This document shows positions 1 through 9,519 of a stretch of 64,000 nucleotides of DNA, piece by piece. The position numbers and the translations under genes were made by a program. Position 1 is the first letter of the stretch, and the number at the start of each line of letters is the position of its first letter. The DNA is from Myxococcales bacterium (GTDB lineage Bacteria > Myxococcota_A > Polyangia > Haliangiales > Haliangiaceae), in contig CANKMW010000027.1 in NCBI GenBank assembly GCA_947483555.1, positions 1-64,000 on the forward strand, in the 5' to 3' direction. The notes below the pieces were generated by a model. The model was not told the origin of the DNA, did not search any database, and saw nothing but the letters and a program-made list of their open reading frames with translations.

Positions 1-126
1 AGTCCGAGTCCGAGTCCGAGTCCGAGTCCGAGTCCGAGTCCGAGTCCGAGTCCGAGTCCGAGTCCGAGTCCGAGTCCGAGTCCGCCGAGGCCGACGCGGA
101 GGCCGAGGCCGAATTCCGAACCCGGG
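1..126. repeat. AGTCCG hexanucleotide array
   Basis: The first 84 bases are fourteen uninterrupted copies of AGTCCG starting at the window edge. They are followed by about 40 bases of degenerate CCGAGG/CCGAAC-like units that run almost to the stop codon of the kinase gene on the minus strand. The array may continue to the left of the window. No coding sense is apparent. Confidence 0.9.
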
Positions 127-132
127 GGCGGC

Positions 133-3100
133 TCACACCTTGATCGTTCTCCACGGCTGGTACATCGCCATCCATTTCTCCGGACGCTCGACGCCGTGAC
201 CGCGCAGCGTTTGCCAGGCGGCGGTGTGTTCAAGCGTCTTGCCCTCGATCGCGGCCAGGCGCAGGCGCGCGGTTGCCGCCGGCAGCGCCACGTTGATCGC
301 CTCGAGGTGGGTGGCGGCGTCGGTGAGCAGGCGGGACGCTTCGTCGGCGCGACCGCGCGCGCCGGCGACCGCGGCGAGACGTGCCTGGGCCAGCCCATCG
401 GCCCACGGCAGCCGCTCGGCGCGCATCCGGCGCGCGCAGCGCTCGGCTTCGTCGAGCAGGCCGCGCTCACCGGTGGCGAGGGCGGCTCGACTGCGCAGAT
501 CGAGGCAGAACACCTTGGTGTGCTGGATCCGCAACAGCAGCGAGTGCTCGAGGGCCGGCCACGACGCCTGGACGCGGGCCCAGGCGCCGGCGCCGTCACC
601 CAGGTACAGATCGACCTCGACGTTGGCCTGCAGCGCCAGCACGTGCTGGATGTGAAAGCCGTCCTGCGTCCAGCCCTCGATCGCGTCGGCCACCCGGGTT
701 CTCGCCTGCCCGGGTTCATCGGCGGCGAGCGGGATCAGCACGCTGTTGCCGGCGCCCGCCAGGGTTGCCGTGAAGCGGTCGTCATGCCAGCGGGCGACCC
801 GCTCGATCTCGCCGAGCCGGCCGTCGAGCTCGCGCAGATCGCCGACGTGCGACACCGCCCAGGCCGCGAACAGCTCGCACTGGGCCTGCTCCCAGACGTG
901 GCCCGGGCAGCCGTCGGCGAACGCGCGGGCCCCGCCGTCGAGCAGGACGACAGCTTCCTTGAAGCGGGCCATGAGGAACGCGTTCAGACCCCGCATCCAC
1001 GCCAGCGTCGCCGCGGCCAGCGGTGTCCCGGCGACGCGCGCCGCCTCGGCGGCGGCCTGCAGCGCTCGCTCGGTGCGGGCGGCCCCGGCGCTGCCCGCGA
1101 TGGCGTTGTAGCCGACGTCGAGCGCCATCGCGAGCGCGAGTCGCTGGGGGTCGCCCAGCCGTCTGGCCTCGAGGACACCGAGCGCGTGCAGGCTGGCGCC
1201 GGCGATGCTGTCGATCACCGCCAGCGACGCGCCCGACGACAGACACACGTCGGTGCGCACGCGCAGGCGGTCGGCCTCGACTCCGGGCTTGACCGGGCGA
1301 GGTCGCCACGGCATCGCCAGGCGGGCGCGCCGCCACATCAGCGACGTCAGCACCTGGCGCCGCGTCGTCGGGAGCTTCACGCCGACCTCGGCCAGCACGT
1401 CGCGCAACACCGGAACCGCCTCGTCGATCCGCCCGCCGCGCAGCAGGTGTTCGCCGGCGAGGCGACGCAGGTCGAGCGCCTCGACCCCCTGGCTCTGCGC
1501 GGCGGCGCGCAAATACCAGCCCGCGGCTTCGACGCCCTGGCCGGCGTTGGCGAGCGCGACCGCCAGCGCCCGGCACAGGTGGCGGTGCGCCTCGTGCTCG
1601 GGCGGCAACAGCTCGAGCGCGATCTCACACAGGCGAGCCACGCGCCGCGCCGATAGCTCGTGTTGCGATCCGACTGCCGCTTCGATGGCGTGCGGCGCGG
1701 CGCGCACCGGCTGGTTGGCGGCCAGCCAGTGGTGCAAGATCAACCACGGCTTGGCCTGGCGGCGCTCGAGCACCTCGGCGAGCGTGTGATGGCGGTTCTG
1801 GATCTGTTCGGGGGTGAGGCGGGCCCGGGTCGCGACCCGCACCTGGTCGTGGTACGGCTCGATCATGTCGTTGCGACGGGCGCCGGTGGTGCGCACCAGG
1901 CGCAGCTCTTCGAGCGTGGCCACCGCGGTCACCAGCTGTGGCCGCTGCAGCCCGGCGGCGCGCGAGATGGTCCCTTGATCGATGGCGACGTCGGCGATGC
2001 ACACCAGCTCGAGCACGTCGCGGGTCGAGTCGTCGAGGTCGAACACGCGATTCCACACCAGCTCCTCGAGCGTGCCGCCGCACTCGCGGCCGGCCACGGC
2101 CGCGGCCACCATCTGCTCGAGGAACAGCGGGCTGCCCTGACAGGCCGCGGCGATCTGCGGCGCCCGGCCGGCGACCGACTCGGGCAGCAGCGAGCGCGCC
2201 AGCCTGGTGCACTCGTCGATCGACAGCGGCGGCAACGTCAGCTCGCGTAGATCCATGCCCAGTCCGGCCAGGCCGGTCCGCAGCTCGTGCACCTTCTTGC
2301 GCACCGGTCGGATCATGCCGGCCAGGAGCAGCGGCGGCGGGTTGGTCGCCAGCACGCCCTCGAACAAGAGCAGGGTGTCGGCGTCCATCCATTGCAGGTC
2401 GTCGATCACCAGCGCCAGCGGGCCGCGCGCCGCGAGGTTGCACAAGAGCTCGTGCAGCGCGGCGAACGCGCGCCGCCGTCGGGCCCGAACATCGAGGCCG
2501 GTGGCCGGCTCCGCGCCGGGTGGCATGAGGCGCTCGAAGACGCGGAACAGCCGGCTCAGGCCCTGGACGTCAGCCGGCAAGAGCGCGGCCCGCTCCTCGG
2601 GTGGTAGGGCGATGAGGTACCGCGAGATCGCGTCGGCGATGCCGTCGAAGCCGCGGAACGGAACGCTCTCGTGGGCATGGCAGCGGCCCGAGAAGAGCAG
2701 GGCGCCGCTGGCGCGCAACTCGAGGGCGAACTGCCGCATCAGCGTGCTCTTGCCAAGTCCCGACTCGCCGTCGACCAGGATCGCCACCGGGCGGTTGCGA
2801 CTGTCGGCGAACGCGCGTCCCAGGGCCGCCAGTTCATCGCTGCGACCGACGAAGGAGACCGCGGCCGGGGCCGGCGGTCGGGGCGCCAGGTCGGCGGTGA
2901 CGCCGGGGTCGGCGAGCGCGGTGGCGAGCTCGGCGGCCGACGGACGCCGCACCGGATCGCGACACAATAACAACGACAAGCACAACCGATCGAGATCGGC
3001 GGGCACGCCGCCGAACATCGTGCTCGGGGCCACCGGATCGAGCTTGCGCTTGCAGGTCAGGATCTCCATCGGATCGCCGACGAAGGGCGGCCGCCCGGTC

Positions 3101-3816
3101 AGTGCTTCGTACAGGACCACGCCGAGCCCGTAGACGTCGGCGGGCGGTTCGGCGGGCTCGCCAGAGGCTTGCTCCGGGGCCATGTACTCGAGCGTGCCCT
3201 CGATCGACCCGGTCGCGATCGCATCGCCGTGGTCGGCGACCAGCCCGAAGTCGAGCAACACCACGCGGCCGTTGCGCGCCACCATGATGTTGGTCGGCTT
3301 GACGTCGCGGTGGACCTTGCCGACCTGGTGCAGCGCCGCCAGCGCCTCGGCGACCTGGCGCAGCGCCGCGCGCAGCTTGGCCTCGTCGAACACCACCTCG
3401 AGGCGCAACGTGTCGGCGTCCCAGACCGTGCGTTCGCCGCTGATGTCGCGGCTGTTGCCGTCGGAGATGGTGGTCCGGGTGCGGCTCTTGCGCGGCCACG
3501 CGACGTGGTTCCACACGTGATCGAGCAGCTCGACGCCGTCGACCAGCTCCATCGTGAAGAAGCAGTCATGGCCATCGACGAACAGCTCGCCGAGGTGGAC
3601 CAGGTTGTCGTGGCGCACGTCGCGCAGGGCGCGGAACTCGGTCTTGAGGCGCAGGATCGCGTCGCCGGTCGGGCTGCGCATCATCTTGAGCGCGACCGGA
3701 CCGCGCTGGTCGCGGTCGAACGCCTCGTAGACCACGCCCATGCCGCCTTCTCCGACCACACGGATGAGGCGAAATCGGCCGTCGGCCAGCGTCTGCGCAG
3801 GCTGCGCGTCCCCCAC
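133..3816 (-). CDS. Ser/Thr protein kinase fused to an AAA-type ATPase and helical repeats
   Basis: Predicted cytoplasmic signalling protein of 1227 residues. The N-terminal Hanks kinase shows the Gly-rich loop GEGGMG near 23, VALK with Lys44, HRD at 169-171, DFG at 189-191 and APE at 213-215, so it should be catalytically active. A Ser/Arg-rich insert of about 30 residues lies near 105-135, ahead of the catalytic loop. A second module has a Walker A (GESGLGKST, about 350-358) and a Walker B ending in IDD (about 468-473). The remaining 700 residues are helix-rich, like the TPR-type tails of PknK/MalT-like multidomain regulators. The start is GTG; a CACAAT hexamer ends 6 bases upstream and no Shine-Dalgarno is seen. 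Substrate and partners cannot be read from sequence. Confidence 0.9.
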   Translation of the reverse strand: MGDAQPAQTLADGRFRLIRVVGEGGMGVVYEAFDRDQRGPVALKMMRSPTGDAILRLKTEFRALRDVRHDNLVHLGELFVDGHDCFFTMELVDGVELLDHVWNHVAWPRKSRTRTTISDGNSRDISGERTVWDADTLRLEVVFDEAKLRAALRQVAEALAALHQVGKVHRDVKPTNIMVARNGRVVLLDFGLVADHGDAIATGSIEGTLEYMAPEQASGEPAEPPADVYGLGVVLYEALTGRPPFVGDPMEILTCKRKLDPVAPSTMFGGVPADLDRLCLSLLLCRDPVRRPSAAELATALADPGVTADLAPRPPAPAAVSFVGRSDELAALGRAFADSRNRPVAILVDGESGLGKSTLMRQFALELRASGALLFSGRCHAHESVPFRGFDGIADAISRYLIALPPEERAALLPADVQGLSRLFRVFERLMPPGAEPATGLDVRARRRRAFAALHELLCNLAARGPLALVIDDLQWMDADTLLLFEGVLATNPPPLLLAGMIRPVRKKVHELRTGLAGLGMDLRELTLPPLSIDECTRLARSLLPESVAGRAPQIAAACQGSPLFLEQMVAAAVAGRECGGTLEELVWNRVFDLDDSTRDVLELVCIADVAIDQGTISRAAGLQRPQLVTAVATLEELRLVRTTGARRNDMIEPYHDQVRVATRARLTPEQIQNRHHTLAEVLERRQAKPWLILHHWLAANQPVRAAPHAIEAAVGSQHELSARRVARLCEIALELLPPEHEAHRHLCRALAVALANAGQGVEAAGWYLRAAAQSQGVEALDLRRLAGEHLLRGGRIDEAVPVLRDVLAEVGVKLPTTRRQVLTSLMWRRARLAMPWRPRPVKPGVEADRLRVRTDVCLSSGASLAVIDSIAGASLHALGVLEARRLGDPQRLALAMALDVGYNAIAGSAGAARTERALQAAAEAARVAGTPLAAATLAWMRGLNAFLMARFKEAVVLLDGGARAFADGCPGHVWEQAQCELFAAWAVSHVGDLRELDGRLGEIERVARWHDDRFTATLAGAGNSVLIPLAADEPGQARTRVADAIEGWTQDGFHIQHVLALQANVEVDLYLGDGAGAWARVQASWPALEHSLLLRIQHTKVFCLDLRSRAALATGERGLLDEAERCARRMRAERLPWADGLAQARLAAVAGARGRADEASRLLTDAATHLEAINVALPAATARLRLAAIEGKTLEHTAAWQTLRGHGVERPEKWMAMYQPWRTIKV

Positions 3817-3890
3817 GGCGCGATTGTGACACGGCCTCCAACCCGCTGGGGTGAGGTAGTGGATCGCGCCGCCGGCGAGGCTTCGGCTTG

Positions 3891-4580
3891 CTAGCGAACC
3901 GCGATCGGCCGGCTCAGACCGCGGACCACCGCCACCTGCAGCTCCTCGAAGGCCGGCGGGTTACCGGTCAGCTCGTCGGCGCCGGCGGCGCGCGCATGAT
4001 CGCGCAACCGCTTGGTCGAGGCCAGGGCGATCGCCGGCACCGGCGCGCCAAGCGCCTTGGCGATCCGGATTGCGGCCAGCCCGCCCTCGGGGTCGCCGTC
4101 GACGTCGATGACCACGAGGTCGACGTCGTCGGTCAGCAGGGTCTCGGCGACCCGGATGTCGGCGGCCACGACGATCTCGGCGCTCGAGACGATCGTCTTC
4201 ACCATGCGGGTGAGCGAGTTGCGGTCCTTGCCATCGAGGGCGAAGATCAGCACCTGCAGCCCCTGGTAATCGCTGACCAGGCGATCGATCACGGCGCTGA
4301 GCGGCGCGCTGATGTCGGCGAACTCGACCCCCAGGCCGGTCGGCCCGTCGGGGCTCTCGGGGCCCCGTCGCCACGCGACCTGACCGCTGAGCGCCACCGT
4401 GCCCGAGCCGGGGATCTCGAGCGAGAGCTCGAGCGGCGTGCCCACCGGCACGTCGTGATGGGTCTCCACGAACAGGCCGCCCCGCGACAGGTTCACCGAG
4501 TACGCGATCAGGAACGACGACGCCGACCGGAACTGCACGGCGACGGCATAGTGCACACGCTGGTGCTCGCGCTCGGTCAA
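3891..4580 (-). CDS. PilZ domain protein with receiver-like C-terminus
   Basis: Likely cyclic-di-GMP-responsive protein. With a TTG start at 4580 the product is 229 residues. The PilZ signature appears at once: RxxxR (residues 4-8, REHQR) followed by NxSxxG (NLSRGG, 30-35), which together bind c-di-GMP in characterised PilZ proteins. The C-terminal half (about 110-225) looks like a degenerate response-regulator fold with a VVIDVDGD strand. The open frame runs further upstream into recG on the other strand, but the TTG is chosen because the PilZ motif begins just after it and a TACTCG hexamer lies 8 bases before it. Located 74 bp upstream of the kinase-ATPase gene and in the same direction, so the two may be co-regulated. 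Confidence 0.75.
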   Translation of the reverse strand: MTEREHQRVHYAVAVQFRSASSFLIAYSVNLSRGGLFVETHHDVPVGTPLELSLEIPGSGTVALSGQVAWRRGPESPDGPTGLGVEFADISAPLSAVIDRLVSDYQGLQVLIFALDGKDRNSLTRMVKTIVSSAEIVVAADIRVAETLLTDDVDLVVIDVDGDPEGGLAAIRIAKALGAPVPAIALASTKRLRDHARAAGADELTGNPPAFEELQVAVVRGLSRPIAVR

Positions 4581-4653
4581 CTGGGGATCGAGTATCGCCG
4601 AAGCGGTTGCCGCCCGGCGTCGTCGTGGTGGGATTTCGGTGTATGTGTGACCC

Positions 4654-7191
4654 GTGATCTCGCCGGCGGTGCGCAAGGCAGCGATGGACCTGCAGCGGCC
4701 GCTCCTGCTCGCCGCCGCCGATCGGTTCGCCGGCCTGGCCACGGTGAGCGGTCTCGGCAACGCCTTGCGCATCGGTTGCGACCGGCTGCTCGCCGCCGCT
4801 GGCGGTCGTGACGGCCTGGCCCCGCTGCTGGCCTGGCGCGCGGTGCTGGGCGGGTTCGACGCGCTCGATCGTCAGGGCCAGGCGGTCGAGGTCGCCCGCG
4901 GCCTCCGCCTGGTGCAGACGCTGGCCGGGGCGCCGACCGCGCAGGTGGTCGCGGACGTGGCGTCGCGGCGCAACCCACCGCCGCCAGCACCGCCGTCACG
5001 GGGCGTTCGGAGCCCGGCCCCGAAGGCCGCGGCCGTGGTCGATCCGCTCGGGGCGCCGACCACCAGCGTCAAGGGCATCGGGCCGGCGCTGGCAGCGGCC
5101 CTCGCCGAGCGCGGGCTCACCACGGTCGAGGATCTCCTGTGGTTGGTGCCGCGCCGCTGGCTCGACGCCCGCGAGCTGGTCGATCTCGGCGCGGCGCTGG
5201 GTGACGCCGCCGAGGGCGATCGCATCGCCGCGCGCGCGCTGGTGCGCACCTCGCGGATGGTCCGCGCTCGCGGCCGCAGCTGGGGCGAGGTGCGCTTCGC
5301 CGCCACCGCGATCGGCGCCCCGATCCTGACCGTGCGCTGGTTCAACGTGTGGGGCGGGATCGACAAGCGCTTTCCCCCCGGCGCCGAGGTCGCGCTGTCG
5401 GGCGTGCTCAAGCGCCGCGGCCTGGTCTGGGAGATGGCCAACCCCGATGTGCTCGGCATCGACGCCGGCGGTGGCGACGTCAGCGCGGCGGCGCGCATCC
5501 TGCCGCGTTACCCGGACATCCCCGGCGTACCCGGGGCGCGATTGCGGACCGCGTGCCAGGCGGCGGTGGTGCTCGCGGTCGGCCACGTCGATGACGGCGT
5601 GCCGGCGGCGGTGGCCGCGCGGCAAGGCCTGGGCTCGCTCGACGAGGCGCTCACCGCGCTGCACGCCCCTTCGCTCGAGCTGTCGACGGCGGAGGTCGCC
5701 GCCCTCAACGCCGGTGCCAGCCAACACCACCGCCGGCTCGCGTTCGCCGAGCTGTTCGCGCTCGGAGCCATCGTCGTGCGCCGACGCCGCGAGCGCTGCG
5801 CCGATCGCGCCACGCCGTTGCCGGCGGTCGCCGAGCTCGCCGCCACCCTGGCCCACACCCTGCCGTTCGAGCTCACCGGCGCCCAGCGCCGCGCCATCGC
5901 CGAGCTCGGCGGCGATCTGGCGCGTGACGTGCCGATGAACCGATTGCTGCAGGGTGACGTCGGCGCCGGCAAGACCGCGGTCGCGTTCGCCGCGGCGCTG
6001 CAGGCGATCCGCGCTGGCTCCCAGGTCGCGGTGATGGCGCCCACCGAGATCCTCGCCGAGCAACACCACGCGACCTTCTCGCGCTGGGCCGAGCGTGCCG
6101 GGATCAAGGTCGCCTTGCTCACCGCGTCGACACCGCGCGGCGTGCGCCAGTCGACGCTGGCCTTGCTCGCCGGCGGCCGGATCGATCTGGTCGTCGGCAC
6201 CCACGCGTTGCTCGCCGAGGCGGTCGGCTTCGCCCGCCTCGGGCTGGCGGTGATCGACGAGCAGCACCGGTTCGGCGTGGCGCAGCGCGTGAAGTTGCGC
6301 CACAAGGGCGACGGCTCCGACGACGGCGGCGCGCCCCACCTCCTGGTGATGACGGCAACGCCCATCCCGCGCTCCCTGGCCCTCACCGCGTACGGCGACC
6401 TCGACAGCACCGTGATCGACGAGCTGCCGCCGGGGCGGGTGCCGGCGGTGACCGAGGTGTTCACCGGCGACCGCGGTCGCGCGGCGGCCTACGCCCGGGT
6501 GGTCGAGCGGGTGACCGCCGGTGAGCGAGCGTTCGTGGTCTGCCCGCTCGTCGAGGCGTCGGACGACGAGAGTCGCCACGGCTGGGCCGACGCGACCTCG
6601 ACGCAGCACCGGCTGGCGGCGAAGCTGGCGCCGCTGCGGGTCGGCCTGGTCCACGGCCAGCTGACCGCACCCGAGCGCGACGCGGCGATGTCGGCGTTCG
6701 CGCGCGGCGATCTCGACGTGCTGGTCTCGACCACGGTGATCGAGGTCGGCGTCGATGTACCGGCGGCGACCGTGATGGTGATCGAGGACGCCGATCGCTT
6801 CGGCCTGGCCCAGCTCCACCAGCTGCGGGGCCGCATCGGCCGTGGCGGCGGCGCGTCGTGGTGTCTCCTGCTCACGCGTGGCGGCCAGTCGGAGGACGGC
6901 AAGCGCCGGCTCGAGGTGATCGCCGGCTCGACCGACGGTTTCCGCATCGCCGAGGAAGACCTGTTGTTGCGCGGCCCCGGCGAGCTGCTCGGCGCCCGCC
7001 AGGCCGGACTGCCACGCCTGCGCTTCGGCGATCTGCGCACCCACACCGAGCTGTTGCTGGCCGCCCGCGCCGAGGCCGAGCGCGTGCTCGACGAGGATCC
7101 AGCCCTCGATCGGCCCGAGCACGCCGCCCTGCGCCGGGTCCTCGATCGCCGGCTCGCGGCCGCCGATGCCTTCGGTAGCGAGGGCGGCTAG
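4654..7191 (+). CDS. recG: ATP-dependent DNA helicase RecG
   Basis: RecG remodels stalled replication forks and branched DNA. The 845-residue product has an N-terminal helical extension of about 130 residues, common in longer RecG proteins; the usual E. coli form is near 690. An OB-fold wedge region follows (about 185-260), then the superfamily 2 motor with Walker A (QGDVGAGKT, about 431-440), DEQH box (about 532-535) and TATPIPR. The C-terminal helicase lobe carries QLRGRIGRG. The start is GTG, divergent from the PilZ gene, with TATGTG 6 bases upstream. Its stop codon overlaps the stop of the convergent kinase gene by 4 bases (CTAG). Confidence 0.96.
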   Translation: MISPAVRKAAMDLQRPLLLAAADRFAGLATVSGLGNALRIGCDRLLAAAGGRDGLAPLLAWRAVLGGFDALDRQGQAVEVARGLRLVQTLAGAPTAQVVADVASRRNPPPPAPPSRGVRSPAPKAAAVVDPLGAPTTSVKGIGPALAAALAERGLTTVEDLLWLVPRRWLDARELVDLGAALGDAAEGDRIAARALVRTSRMVRARGRSWGEVRFAATAIGAPILTVRWFNVWGGIDKRFPPGAEVALSGVLKRRGLVWEMANPDVLGIDAGGGDVSAAARILPRYPDIPGVPGARLRTACQAAVVLAVGHVDDGVPAAVAARQGLGSLDEALTALHAPSLELSTAEVAALNAGASQHHRRLAFAELFALGAIVVRRRRERCADRATPLPAVAELAATLAHTLPFELTGAQRRAIAELGGDLARDVPMNRLLQGDVGAGKTAVAFAAALQAIRAGSQVAVMAPTEILAEQHHATFSRWAERAGIKVALLTASTPRGVRQSTLALLAGGRIDLVVGTHALLAEAVGFARLGLAVIDEQHRFGVAQRVKLRHKGDGSDDGGAPHLLVMTATPIPRSLALTAYGDLDSTVIDELPPGRVPAVTEVFTGDRGRAAAYARVVERVTAGERAFVVCPLVEASDDESRHGWADATSTQHRLAAKLAPLRVGLVHGQLTAPERDAAMSAFARGDLDVLVSTTVIEVGVDVPAATVMVIEDADRFGLAQLHQLRGRIGRGGGASWCLLLTRGGQSEDGKRRLEVIAGSTDGFRIAEEDLLLRGPGELLGARQAGLPRLRFGDLRTHTELLLAARAEAERVLDEDPALDRPEHAALRRVLDRRLAAADAFGSEGG

Positions 7192-9509
7192 GCCGCGTCG
7201 GCGCTTCGGTAGGCGGCCAGGACCGAGGCGGCTCGCTCGACGATGCGGCGGCGGGCGGCGGTGAAGCGCGGCTCGCCGGCCAGCACGGCGAGCACGGGAC
7301 AATGGTCGATCCACAGCCGATCGAAGAGGCCGTGGGCCGCGGCGGCCTCGAGGGCGTCGAGCGCGCGGTCGGGGCGATCCGACGCCAGCGCCAGCTCGGT
7401 CGCGATCTGGCCGATGAACAGCCGGCTGCGCAGCGCGGCGGCGGCGTCGCCGATGAAGCCGATCATCCACGCCCAGTCGCCGTCGTCGATGACGCGCTGG
7501 CGCAGGACGCGGACCAGGATGCCGATCGTGCGGTTGGCGACCGCAGGCGCGCTCTCGGCCCACGCGGTGGCGGCGGCACCGCGCCACAGCCCGAGCCGCG
7601 CCGCCAGCACCTCGGCGAGCAAGCGGACCGCCGGATCGTCGTCGCCGAGCGGCCCGGCCAGCGCGCGGGTGACCTCGTCCCAGCGACCGTCGAGCGCGTG
7701 GACCCGCGCCACCTCGCAGTCGAACATCGCCGCTTGCTCTGGATCGAGCTTGGCCGCGCCGCGCAGGCGCGCCACGCCCTCCTCGGTGGCGCCGACCTCG
7801 ACCAGGATGCGGCCGGCCTGCTCGTGCGCGGCGCCGAGCAGCGGCGCTCTCGCCACCGCCCACGCCAGGTCAGCGACCCCGGCCTCGACCTCGCCGCGGT
7901 TGATGCGGGCCATGCCGAGCGCCAGGCGCGCCTCGCCGTGATCGGGTGCGGCGGCGATGGCTTCGAGTGCGGCGGCGTAGGCCGCCTCGCCGCGCGGATC
8001 GGCCTGGCCTTCGCCCATCAGCCACAGCCGCACCATCGCGTAGGCGCGGCAGCCCAGCACCGCGGGCGCTTCGGGGGCCAGCGCGCGCGCCTGATCGAGC
8101 AACTCGACCGCGCGGGTCAGGTGCACGCGCCAGAAGCGGCGCAGCTCGCCGCGCGCCCGCAGGTACAGCTCGACGGCGCGCGGATCGTTCGGGCGGGCGG
8201 TCGCACGCTCGACCCGCGTCGACAGCGCGCCCGCGATCTCGCGGGCCAGGCGCTCGCTGACGTCGAGGATCTGGGCCTCGGTGCAATCGACGCGGGCGGC
8301 GTGAACCTGGAAGCCGTCGCCGACCTGGATGATGCGCGCGGTGAGCCGCAGGCCGTCACCGCGGCGGCGCAGCGAGCCCTCGACGACCACGCCGACGTCG
8401 AGGCGCTGCCCGGCCTGCTCGGGCGCCATGCCGTCGAGCGCCTGCACGGCGCCGCGGCTGCGCACGCGCAGGCCACGGGTCATCGACAGGGTGTCGATCA
8501 GGTCGTCGAGCAGCCCGTCGGCGAGGTAGGCGTCGGTCGGCGCGCAGCGCAGCGGCAGGACCGCGAGCGTCGTCACCGCCGGACCCGGTGCGGTCGTGGT
8601 GCGCCCGCCCGGCACGGCGGCGCCACCGAGCGCACGCGCCACGTCGGAGGCGTTGCGGAACCGGCGCTCGCGATCGGGCTGCAAGAGGCGCTCGATCACC
8701 GCGACCAGCGGCGCCGGCGCGTCGGGCCGCAGCGCCCGCAGGTCGTAGGCCGGGCCGCGGGCCTGGGCCACGGCGACCGCGGCCACGCTGTCGCCGGCGA
8801 ACGGTCGCACCGCACCGACCAGCTCGTAGAGCACCACCCCCAGCGCCCACAGGTCGGCGCGGTGGTCGATGTCGCCGGCCATCAGCTGCTCGGGCGCCAT
8901 GTACCAGGGGGTGCCGACGGCGACGCCACGTTCGGTCTCGCCAGCGCCGGCGACCGCGCCGGTGACGGCGCGCGCGACGCCGAAATCGGTGATGACCGGG
9001 CGGCCGTCGCGCGCGATCATCACGTTCTCCGGCTTGAGATCGCGGTGGATGACCCCGGCCTCGTGGGCCGCGCCCAGCCCGGCGCACACCGCCAGCGCGA
9101 TCTCCACCGTGCGCGGCAGCGGCAGCGGCGCGCGGCGGACCCAGGCGGCGAGCGACTCGCCGTCGATGAGCTCCATGACCAGGAAGTGCTCGCCGTCGTG
9201 CTCGCCGATGTCGAACATGCGGGCCACGTTCTTGTGGCTGACCCGACGCGCCAGCTTGACCTCACGCCGGAAGCGCTCGACCGCGCCCGGATCGAGCGCC
9301 AGCCCCGGCTTCAGGATCTTGATCGCGACGTGTTCGCCCAGCAGCGCGTCGCGGGCGCGATAGACGGTGCCCATGCCGCCGGCACCGAGCCAGTCGACGA
9401 TGTGGTAGCGGGCGGCGAGCAGGCGTTCGCCCGCCATGGTCTCGCCCAGCGCCGACAGCAGCTTGCCGGGCTCGGTGAGATCGTCGCCGGTTGCGCTCCG
9501 GCTCCCCAT
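7188..9509 (-). CDS. Ser/Thr protein kinase with TolB/FlgO-like and TPR-like regions
   Basis: Predicted signalling kinase of 773 residues. The kinase domain (about 35-295) has GAGGMG, VAIK, HRDLKPEN, DFG and an intact APE. It is followed by a region near 315-440 beginning VLPL and ending in ring-like strand/helix repeats, which resembles the TolB-N/FlgO-like module seen after kinases and cyclases. The tail (about 450-770) is a series of TPR-like helices. No transmembrane helix is evident. An in-frame GTG six bases further upstream exists, but ATG at 9509 is preferred because TAGCAT lies exactly 7 bases before it and there is no ribosome binding site. It lies 10 bases from the end of parB. Confidence 0.9.
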   Translation of the reverse strand: MGSRSATGDDLTEPGKLLSALGETMAGERLLAARYHIVDWLGAGGMGTVYRARDALLGEHVAIKILKPGLALDPGAVERFRREVKLARRVSHKNVARMFDIGEHDGEHFLVMELIDGESLAAWVRRAPLPLPRTVEIALAVCAGLGAAHEAGVIHRDLKPENVMIARDGRPVITDFGVARAVTGAVAGAGETERGVAVGTPWYMAPEQLMAGDIDHRADLWALGVVLYELVGAVRPFAGDSVAAVAVAQARGPAYDLRALRPDAPAPLVAVIERLLQPDRERRFRNASDVARALGGAAVPGGRTTTAPGPAVTTLAVLPLRCAPTDAYLADGLLDDLIDTLSMTRGLRVRSRGAVQALDGMAPEQAGQRLDVGVVVEGSLRRRGDGLRLTARIIQVGDGFQVHAARVDCTEAQILDVSERLAREIAGALSTRVERATARPNDPRAVELYLRARGELRRFWRVHLTRAVELLDQARALAPEAPAVLGCRAYAMVRLWLMGEGQADPRGEAAYAAALEAIAAAPDHGEARLALGMARINRGEVEAGVADLAWAVARAPLLGAAHEQAGRILVEVGATEEGVARLRGAAKLDPEQAAMFDCEVARVHALDGRWDEVTRALAGPLGDDDPAVRLLAEVLAARLGLWRGAAATAWAESAPAVANRTIGILVRVLRQRVIDDGDWAWMIGFIGDAAAALRSRLFIGQIATELALASDRPDRALDALEAAAAHGLFDRLWIDHCPVLAVLAGEPRFTAARRRIVERAASVLAAYRSADAA

Positions 9510-9519
9510 ACCCACGATG

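Noticed and set aside
4996..7863. Very long open frame opposite recG, over 900 codons.
   Set aside because: Arg/Ala/Gly-rich product without domains, lying antisense to recG motifs; a normal by-product of high G+C third-position bias.
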